In this document: in pieces, positions 1 through 5,458 of the stretch
How the letters are laid out: every line of letters starts with the position of its first letter
Numbering within the stretch: position 1 is the stretch's first letter
Source of the DNA: Prolixibacteraceae bacterium
GTDB taxonomy: Bacteria > Bacteroidota > Bacteroidia > Bacteroidales > Prolixibacteraceae
DNA length: 8,156 nucleotides
Reading direction: 5' to 3'
NCBI GenBank assembly: GCA_017998095.1
Contig: JAGODU010000173.1
Span: 1-8,156 of the forward strand
Notes under the pieces: generated by a model
What the model was told of the DNA's origin: nothing
What the model saw: the letters and a program-made list of their open reading frames with translations, nothing else
The model's database searches: none
Made by a program: the position numbers and the translations under genes

Positions 1-278
1 TTAAATATCTCATCTGCCAGAAACCCAATTAAAGACAAACAAACAGTAAAGACCAAAGCCCCTGCCAACGGTTTATAGTTCAATTGAAACAGAAATAGTG
101 ACAAATATGCAGCAAGTCCTCCGGGGTAATTAATGTATTGTTTAAAAAAATGGGCATCAGAAGAAAAGCCCAGTTGCTGAAAGTGATAGATTAAGTCGGG
201 TTTAACCAATAGCCAGAAGAATAAAAAGAATATCAAGAGGAAGAAGTCGGATAGTACGTGAAAAAGCTTGTTTTTCAT
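1..278 (-). CDS. DUF6057-like multi-pass membrane protein, N-terminal part (cut by window edge)
   Basis: The frame opens with ATG (complement of 276-278) and stays open for 92 codons to the left edge, so the C-terminus lies outside the window. The visible part starts MKNKLFHVLSDFFLLIFFLF, a hydrophobic first segment of about 18 residues. A polar loop follows containing KPDLIYHFQQ, FFKQYINYPGG and LSLFLFQLNY, and then a second hydrophobic segment. The KPDLIY...YPGG...FQ pattern is what I remember of Bacteroidota DUF6057 proteins, large polytopic membrane proteins of unknown function; this is recall, not a search. The start lies 22 nt after the SxtJ-like stop, so it is probably the last visible gene of the carbamoyltransferase operon. 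Its function is unknown. A role in exporting or modifying an envelope product would be inference from its neighbours only. Confidence 0.65.
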   Translation of the reverse strand, partial: MKNKLFHVLSDFFLLIFFLFFWLLVKPDLIYHFQQLGFSSDAHFFKQYINYPGGLAAYLSLFLFQLNYKPLAGALVFTVCLSLIGFLADEIF

Positions 279-300
279 AAGTTTAAGTGTTAGATTATTA

Positions 301-663
301 TCACCAGATATTTTTCAGGTCACCGGATTTATAGTCATGATTTCTATCAGTCCAGAAACTTTTATCAGATCTTTTCAACCTAAGAGTATCTTTATTAAAA
401 AGATTATGCAGGAAGGCAATAGGAGCAAGAAAGAGATAAAAAACTACAGCAAGGATAAGCTTTGAAACAACGAAACCCAATGAATCGCCAAGAAAATACC
501 ATCCCTTAGCAATCAGTGAGGCAAGAGGCTTGATAAAAATTCCTATAATACCAAGAGCAGCAGCGGTATATAAAAGGATTCCGTGTTTGTAAATGATATA
601 AAATATCAATAGACCGGTAGTAATAACCAATATGGCTTCAAGGGCTTTATCTCTTTTCATCAT
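301..663 (-). CDS. SxtJ-family small membrane protein
   Basis: A 120-residue protein starting at the ATG-ATG pair (complement of 658-663; MMKRDKALEA). The frame stays open 11 codons further upstream, but that stretch overlaps the end of the DUF5989 gene and adds nothing family-like, so I rejected it. There are about three hydrophobic segments: residues 9-25, 28-47 and 65-90. A polar, basic C-terminal tail follows (LFNKDTLRLKRSDKSFW, then a final NIW). This plan, especially the ending with D.L.L...SFW..R, matches the SxtJ family, named after a saxitoxin-cluster protein of unknown role that is usually encoded next to an O-carbamoyltransferase. The gene starts 4 nt after the DUF5989 stop, so translational coupling is likely. 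It probably sits in the inner membrane and assists the carbamoyltransferase or its substrate, but this role is inferred from gene neighbourhood alone. Confidence 0.8.
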   Translation of the reverse strand: MMKRDKALEAILVITTGLLIFYIIYKHGILLYTAAALGIIGIFIKPLASLIAKGWYFLGDSLGFVVSKLILAVVFYLFLAPIAFLHNLFNKDTLRLKRSDKSFWTDRNHDYKSGDLKNIW

Positions 664-667
664 TTTA

Positions 668-817
668 TTAAAACAGAGTATAAATAAAAGGAGCAAGTGC
701 GCTGCCTGAACTTAAAATAATCAATAATCCTAAAAGAATGAAAACAATAAATGTTGGTATCAGCCACCATTTTTTTCTTTCTTTCATATAGTTCCAGAAA
801 TCTTTCAGAAAATCCAT
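668..817 (-). CDS. DUF5989 family single-pass membrane microprotein (SxtK-like?)
   Basis: A 49-residue ORF starting at ATG (complement of 815-817) and ending in TAA. It begins MDFLKDFWNYMKERKKWWLI, continues as one hydrophobic helix (about residues 19-37), and ends SSGSALAPFIYTLF. The amphipathic FLK.FW...KERKKWW start, single membrane helix and GSALAPFIYTLF end are the hallmarks of DUF5989. These tiny proteins are typically encoded between or beside NodU-type carbamoyltransferases and SxtJ proteins. It lies 39 nt after the carbamoyltransferase stop and 4 nt before the SxtJ start, exactly the expected place. Its length, single helix and position also resemble SxtK of saxitoxin clusters as I remember it. 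Function is unknown; a membrane tether or partner for the otherwise soluble carbamoyltransferase is a reasonable guess, not something the sequence shows. Confidence 0.88.
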   Translation of the reverse strand: MDFLKDFWNYMKERKKWWLIPTFIVFILLGLLIILSSGSALAPFIYTLF

Positions 818-856
818 TGTCAGTATTTTTAATTTGATTATAAAATTAAGGTTTTT

Positions 857-2716
857 TTAATCGAGTTTAAACTCTTCCTGCCATTTATCCTTTTCAGTCC
901 ATTCCGGCTGCTTTTCTTTTTCAAAAATAAAATCATTTATAATTAAAAAATCCATTTCAGTTCGCATAAAACATCGGTAAGCATCGTCGGGAGTACAGAT
1001 AATTGGTTCTCCCCTTACGTTGAAGCTTGTATTTACCAATAATCCATATCCGGTTAACTTCTTAAATGCTTCAATCAACTTATAAAAACGTTCATTTGTA
1101 TCTTTATGAACAGTCTGAATTCTTGCCGACATGTCGATATGGGTTATTGCAGGAACAGTACTTCTTTCAATATAAAGTCTTTCCATCATTGGAAGCTGAT
1201 AATAATCAGCGGGAATACTTTTCAAAAATTCATCCTTTACCTGAGCTACAAGTAACATATATGGAGAATCGGTATCAATATCAAAATACTTTGAATTATC
1301 CTCTGCAATAACTGCCGGCGCAAATGGTCTGAAGCTTTCCCTGTATTTAATTTTCAGATTAAGCTTCTTTTGCATTTCCTTATTTCTGGTGTCGCCTAAA
1401 ATACTTCTGTTTCCTAAAGCTCTGGGGCCAAATTCCATTCTTCCCTGAAACCAGCCGACTACATTGCCCTCATTAAGCAAAGACGCAGTTTTTGCTGAAA
1501 GTTCTTCAAAATCGGGGCAAAAAGTGTACTCAGCCTTATAAAACTTCACAATTCTTTCAACTTCTTTATTTGTAAAAGAAGGGCCAAGATAAGAACCGCT
1601 CATTGAGTCATTTTCAGCAATTATTCTCTCATTGCCATAATACAGGTAATAAGCAGATAAAGCTGCACCCAGGGCTCCTCCTGCATCTCCTGCAGCAGGT
1701 TGTATATATATATCCTTAAATAATTTTCTTTCCAGCAACTTTCCATTGGCAACACAATTAAGTGCAACGCCACCGGCAAGACATAAATAATCAGCCCCGG
1801 TAACTTCTTTTGCATAGGCAGCCATCGTAAGAATTATATCTTCAGTTACCTGCTGAATGGCAAAAGCCAGATTACAATGCTCCTGATTTAATTTATCCTC
1901 AGGTAATCTTCTTTTAAAACCAAACAGTTTTTCCCACTTTTTATCGGGAACCATTCTTAATCCCGTTGAATAAGAAAAATACTTTTGGTTCAGCCATATT
2001 GATCCGTCTGGTTTAATATCAACTAATTCATTCTTAATCTTACGGATATATTCCTTTACTGAATCAGAATCAGGAATACCATAAGGGGCAAGACCCATAA
2101 GTTTGTATTCACCTGAATTTACCCTGAATCCAAGGTAATATGTAAATGCGGAGTACAGTAATCCGAGAGAATGAGGAAATCTTAACTCCTTAAGAATTTT
2201 TATCTTGTTTTTTTCACCAATACATACTGAAGCAGTAGCCCACTCTCCCACACCATCAATAGTAAGTATGGCTGCCTTTTCAAATTTGGATACAAAGAAA
2301 GAACTTGCTGCATGTGAAAGGTGATGTTCAGTAAACAGAAGGGTTATCTTCTTTTTATCGTAGGCGTGTATTTCTTTTAATTTGTCGAAAATTATCTTTT
2401 TAAGAAAAACCTTTTCTTTAAGCCAGACAGGAATTGCAGTAACGAATGAAGATATACCTTTAGGAGAAAACCCATAATAAGTTTCAAGCAGGCGTTCAAA
2501 TTTCAGCATTGGCTTGTCATAGAAAACAATTGAATCAAGATCATCAATTTTAAGAGAAGCCTCTTCCAGACAATATCTTACAGCATTAACAGGGAATGAA
2601 GCGTCCTGTTTAATACGACTAAAACGCTCTTCCTGTGCTGCTGCAATTATTTTACCATCAATAATCAGTGCAGCGGCTGAGTCATGATAAAATGCTGAAA
2701 TTCCTAATATTTTCAT
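857..2716 (-). CDS. NodU/CmcH/TobZ-family O-carbamoyltransferase
   Basis: A 619-residue cytoplasmic enzyme expected to transfer the carbamoyl group of carbamoyl phosphate, via a carbamoyl-adenylate, to a hydroxyl of a sugar or small molecule. The N-terminal Kae1-like ASKHA domain (about 1-355) starts MKILGISAFYHDSAAAL, with the family histidine at 11. It then shows EHHLSHAAS with metal-ligand type histidines (131, 132, 135), TIDGVGEW, LMGLAPYG, LAGGVALNC and AAGDAGGALGAAL (Asp 344). The C-terminal YrdC-like carbamoyl-adenylate domain shows WFQGRMEFGPRALGNRSIL and FRPFAPAV, and the end has NTSFNVRGEPI. Length and motif order are normal for the family and no key residue seems lost. I chose the ATG two codons inside the longest frame; the longer version would start with TTG. 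It follows the SGNH/TPR gene by 30 nt and precedes DUF5989 and SxtJ. The acceptor cannot be told from sequence; an envelope glycan or glycolipid is inferred from the neighbours. Confidence 0.95.
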   Translation of the reverse strand: MKILGISAFYHDSAAALIIDGKIIAAAQEERFSRIKQDASFPVNAVRYCLEEASLKIDDLDSIVFYDKPMLKFERLLETYYGFSPKGISSFVTAIPVWLKEKVFLKKIIFDKLKEIHAYDKKKITLLFTEHHLSHAASSFFVSKFEKAAILTIDGVGEWATASVCIGEKNKIKILKELRFPHSLGLLYSAFTYYLGFRVNSGEYKLMGLAPYGIPDSDSVKEYIRKIKNELVDIKPDGSIWLNQKYFSYSTGLRMVPDKKWEKLFGFKRRLPEDKLNQEHCNLAFAIQQVTEDIILTMAAYAKEVTGADYLCLAGGVALNCVANGKLLERKLFKDIYIQPAAGDAGGALGAALSAYYLYYGNERIIAENDSMSGSYLGPSFTNKEVERIVKFYKAEYTFCPDFEELSAKTASLLNEGNVVGWFQGRMEFGPRALGNRSILGDTRNKEMQKKLNLKIKYRESFRPFAPAVIAEDNSKYFDIDTDSPYMLLVAQVKDEFLKSIPADYYQLPMMERLYIERSTVPAITHIDMSARIQTVHKDTNERFYKLIEAFKKLTGYGLLVNTSFNVRGEPIICTPDDAYRCFMRTEMDFLIINDFIFEKEKQPEWTEKDKWQEEFKLD

Positions 2717-2746
2717 AGTCAAATTAAATCAATACTGTTTCCCTGA

Positions 2747-4987
2747 CTATTTGCATAATTGTTCAAGGACTTTAATATCGGGATATTTAGGGGCTACAAC
2801 TTTAAGCCTTTCCAGACATTCAGCTGCTTTCTTTTTATTTCCGGCGGCAATATAGTTGAGAGCTATCACATTAAGAAATCTTGGATCAGAATCAAATTCC
2901 TTGTACACTTTTCTGAAATAGTAAAGCGATTCCGACATATCATTTCTGCTGTAATAAATATCTCCCAGCATCCTGTTAGCAACGTGAGAATCCTTAACAT
3001 CAAGAGATTGCAATAATACATGTTCAGCCCCTTCAGTATTCCCTTCATTCAGGTAAATACTTGCCTGTTCGATGTATTTACTTACCTGTGCCGGTATATA
3101 ATTCATAAAAGTGTACATTCTCTTTGGAATATCAATTTTCTCTGAAGGGTTTTCTTTTACAATTTCAGCATGAATCTGATCAGCTTTTTCTTTATCTCCT
3201 TTATAAACGTATGCAACAAGCAACTTTTTAAGAACATTTAATTTTTCTTTATCTGCAAGTATAAGAGCATTTTCGAAATGGGTAATTGCATTATCAATAT
3301 CATTCTTAATCATATATATCTCTCCTGCACGATAATGAGCGTAAAATGTATTTTCCCATTCAAGAGATCTTAAGTAATTTTTCAGGGCACCCGGCAAGTC
3401 ATTCATTGCAAGAAGATAATCAGCAGCTTTTTTGAAATACGGTGCCCAATAAGGATCCATTTTTGATAATGCGTTATATTCCCTGTATGCTCCATAAATG
3501 TTTTTGTTCTGCTCATACAGGATGGCAAGTTGATTATGGGCATCCATTAAAGACAAATCCGGACTTACCATTACCTGGAATGCTAATGAATCAATGTAAT
3601 TTTTAGGTTTATATATTAGCCTGTAATCAGTATATCCTTTAGATTCATCGACAAAAGGCCAGTGGTATTTAAGGTTTGTAATACGGTGTTTTCCGGTAAG
3701 AAAATCCAATTCAGTAAACCCGTAATTAGAAATATAATTCCTGTCAAGAGTGGGAGCAAACTCATATGGTTCTTTATCAATAAGTTTTGAATCAATAATA
3801 GAATTATAAAATGATTCAGCCATCAGGAAATAACCTTCTATATTCGGATGTACATGTTCAACTATAAAATTTTCACCTACCAGACCGTTAGGAGAATAAT
3901 TTTCAAATAATTCCAATGTAGGGACAAAATATGCTTTATACTTGTCAGAGATCTTTTTAATAATCTTATTTACATCACCGGAAGCACGGAAACGAATACA
4001 ATCATAATCTCTTGCAATCCGGTAGTTTTCTTTAGCTGATTTATAATCACCACTCTGCTCATCCTGAATAGCCTTATTATAATATTCTATTGCCGGTTTT
4101 AACTTGTCTGTTGCTTTAGAATTAAAAGGTTTAAGATCTTTAATATTACTGACTAAATCACTTACAAAGAAGGGAACATTTTTCTGCTTAGCCATTGCCA
4201 TTATCAAATCCAGATTACGTTCATAATACTTCATCCCTTCTGAATATTCTTTGCTGTCATAAGTAATATCAGCATTCTTTACTATCCTAGTCATCAATGT
4301 ACCACGTTTTTCAGTAGAAGTACTTCTTTTTGAAAAAATACCTGAAACACCTGAAATAATATTTCTGGTCAATTGATATACTCTGGAATTCATACATTTA
4401 AGATGAATATTTATCAAAGCTGCATTATGAGTAACAGCTTCATTGGATCCTACACCAAAAGCCCCGTAAAATTCATTATGCCCTGCATAAAATAATATTG
4501 CATCAGGTTTTTCCCTTAAAATCTGGGGCATAAAGTCCAAAAGAGTAAAACTGTTAATTGCAGTAATGGCAGTATTGACAACTTCTATTTTCTTATCAGG
4601 ATATGCTTCTCTTAATCTTTCGTGCAGAATGCGGGAGAACATTAAATTGTTATCGTAAGGAAACCCGACAACTGTGGAGCTTCCCATTACAAATATTCTA
4701 AAACAGCTATCAGGTTTTTCTTTCAGAAAAATATCCTTTGGTGGTGCACTATATTCAAATTTTTGAAAATATTTCTTTCCAACAACAGGGTTTACCATTT
4801 TATATTCCTTGTATGCTTTATCAGGATTATTTACAAAAAGAGAAAGATTATCTCCATATCCGAATAATCTTAGCACTAATTCAAGAAATAAAACAAAAAT
4901 AATTGGTAAAAGAGCAATTATCAGGTTGAAAAGTACTTTACGTGACTTAGAGATACTATCTGTACCTAAAGTTGATTTTTGATTCAT
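2747..4987 (-). CDS. Membrane-anchored SGNH-hydrolase-like protein with TPR repeats
   Basis: A 746-residue protein starting at ATG (MNQKST); an in-frame TTG three codons upstream is less likely. One N-terminal hydrophobic segment (about 20-41, LIIALLPIIFVLFLELVLRL) acts as a signal anchor, placing the rest in the periplasm. Residues about 95-400 look like an SGNH/GDSL domain: block I IFVMGSSTVVG (candidate nucleophile Ser104), block III FYAGHNEFYG (residues 169-172 GHNE rather than GxND), and block V EHVHPN (His380, with Glu377 where Asp is usual). A TPR-like helical pair (about 300-330, YYNKAIQDEQSGDYKSAKEN) sits between blocks III and V. From about 480 to the end there are roughly six TPR-like helical pairs, for example around 515-545, 550-580 and 680-710. 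It is first in the probable operon with the carbamoyltransferase, behind the promoter near 5048-5077. The likely role is O-acyl transfer or deacylation on an envelope glycan, inferred from the fold; catalytic competence is unproven because the blocks are non-canonical. Confidence 0.8.
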   Translation of the reverse strand: MNQKSTLGTDSISKSRKVLFNLIIALLPIIFVLFLELVLRLFGYGDNLSLFVNNPDKAYKEYKMVNPVVGKKYFQKFEYSAPPKDIFLKEKPDSCFRIFVMGSSTVVGFPYDNNLMFSRILHERLREAYPDKKIEVVNTAITAINSFTLLDFMPQILREKPDAILFYAGHNEFYGAFGVGSNEAVTHNAALINIHLKCMNSRVYQLTRNIISGVSGIFSKRSTSTEKRGTLMTRIVKNADITYDSKEYSEGMKYYERNLDLIMAMAKQKNVPFFVSDLVSNIKDLKPFNSKATDKLKPAIEYYNKAIQDEQSGDYKSAKENYRIARDYDCIRFRASGDVNKIIKKISDKYKAYFVPTLELFENYSPNGLVGENFIVEHVHPNIEGYFLMAESFYNSIIDSKLIDKEPYEFAPTLDRNYISNYGFTELDFLTGKHRITNLKYHWPFVDESKGYTDYRLIYKPKNYIDSLAFQVMVSPDLSLMDAHNQLAILYEQNKNIYGAYREYNALSKMDPYWAPYFKKAADYLLAMNDLPGALKNYLRSLEWENTFYAHYRAGEIYMIKNDIDNAITHFENALILADKEKLNVLKKLLVAYVYKGDKEKADQIHAEIVKENPSEKIDIPKRMYTFMNYIPAQVSKYIEQASIYLNEGNTEGAEHVLLQSLDVKDSHVANRMLGDIYYSRNDMSESLYYFRKVYKEFDSDPRFLNVIALNYIAAGNKKKAAECLERLKVVAPKYPDIKVLEQLCK

Positions 4988-5047
4988 ATCCAACAAGTTA
5001 AGAGTAGGTCTAATAGATATAGGTTACTTTTATATTTTAATAACATA

Positions 5048-5077
5048 CAAATATACATTACAAGGTTAAAATGACAA
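5048..5077 (-). promoter_or_regulatory. Bacteroidota-type promoter for the SGNH/carbamoyltransferase operon
   Basis: Read on the minus strand, TTG (complement of 5075-5077), a 19-nt spacer and TATATTTG (complement of 5048-5055) match the Bacteroidota sigma-ABfr pattern: a -33 TTG/TTTG and a -7 TAnnTTTG element. Transcription would start near 5041, leaving a leader of about 54 nt before the ATG at 4987. The leader (TTAAAATATAAAAGTAACC...) is AT-rich and has no Shine-Dalgarno sequence, as is common in this phylum. This is the best match I found in any intergenic stretch of the window. It supports the SGNH to DUF6057 genes being transcribed separately from the upstream glycosyltransferase gene. 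Confidence 0.6.
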
Positions 5078-5106
5078 TAGGGTGATATTTTATTGTTTTT
5101 AATTAA

Positions 5107-5143
5107 GCATATCAGAATAATCCTGCTGACTTTTAATATATGC
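5107..5143. repeat. Nested inverted repeat in the gap before the SGNH/TPR gene
   Basis: The outer arms GCATAT (5107-5112) and ATATGC (5138-5143) are perfect complements. They enclose an inner, competing hairpin CAGAATAATCCTG (5113-5125; five pairs including a G-U on the minus-strand RNA, with a 3-nt loop). It lies 28 nt downstream of the 91-aa lipoprotein stop and about 30 nt upstream of the promoter's -33 element. No U-tract follows it on the minus strand, so it is not a classical intrinsic terminator. It may be an operator, a weak RNA structure protecting the upstream transcript's 3' end, or chance in AT-rich DNA. Confidence 0.3.
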
Positions 5144-5170
5144 CTGTAAAACGTAACATTCTGAAAAAAA

Positions 5171-5446
5171 TTAAATTCCGGTATATATAGTACCATCAAT
5201 TATTCCTTTTTTAATCACCTCTGTTTCGTTCTTAACAGAGTCAGGGATATCGCCGTCAAAGTATGGATAAACTTTAAATGCTTCTACCAGGCCTTTTTTA
5301 CAATTTTGAGTATAACCTGAATCATCATATCCTTCTCCTACAACAAACATTCCTATTTTCTTTTTTGAATCAATATCCTTATCGCAAGAATACAATAACA
5401 AGAGGAAAAATATTGCCGGAACAAATAAAACTATCTTACTGAACAT
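5171..5446 (-). CDS. Short BMP-like lipoprotein, possibly an internally deleted remnant
   Basis: A 91-residue protein starting MFSKIVLFVPAIFFLLLLYSC, a signal peptide with a lipobox (LYSC, lipidated Cys21), followed by an acidic and lysine-rich linker (DKDIDSKKK). Residues 31-52 (IGMFVVGEGYDDSGYTQNCK, then KGL) resemble the N-terminal strand and the D.GFNQ..x.G motif of BMP-family (basic membrane protein/PnrA-like) substrate-binding lipoproteins. Residues about 64-91 (GDIPDSVKNETEVIKKGIID, then GTIYTGI) resemble the C-terminal end of the same family, where a VP..V....E..K..I..G.I pattern is usual. Family members are about 320-370 residues, so some 230-270 central residues would be missing, yet the frame is intact. 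It begins 12 nt after the glycosyltransferase stop and is probably co-transcribed with it. It could be a decayed gene or a genuine small lipoprotein; the BMP link is by eye and moderate at best. No ligand-binding function should be assumed. Confidence 0.6.
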   Translation of the reverse strand: MFSKIVLFVPAIFFLLLLYSCDKDIDSKKKIGMFVVGEGYDDSGYTQNCKKGLVEAFKVYPYFDGDIPDSVKNETEVIKKGIIDGTIYTGI

Positions 5447-5458
5447 TTATTTATTGAT

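Noticed and set aside
268..465. 65-codon plus-strand open frame opposite the SxtJ-like gene.
   Set aside because: It starts at a TTG inside the DUF6057-like gene and is antisense to two better-supported genes.
829..849. Perfect 7-bp inverted repeat TTAATTT / AAATTAA with a 7-nt loop between the carbamoyltransferase and DUF5989 genes.
   Set aside because: The stem is made only of A-T pairs in an AT-rich gap, so it would be unstable and is expected by chance.
1066..1311. 81-codon plus-strand open frame opposite the carbamoyltransferase gene.
   Set aside because: It lies wholly inside a well-supported gene on the other strand and encodes nothing protein-like.
2759..3016. 85-codon plus-strand open frame opposite the SGNH/TPR gene's 3' end.
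   Set aside because: It is antisense to the TPR-coding region, with no domain or start signal.
5164..5194. Possible intrinsic terminator after the 91-aa lipoprotein: GGTA/TACC arms (5180-5194) followed on the minus strand by a run of seven T (5164-5170).
   Set aside because: The stem is only 4 bp with a 7-nt loop, lies inside the coding end, and is 9 nt from the T-run; too weak for a terminator call.
4984..5199. 71-codon minus-strand open frame covering the gap upstream of the SGNH/TPR gene.
   Set aside because: It overlaps the lipoprotein end, the promoter and the SGNH start, has no recognisable family features and no ribosome-binding signal.
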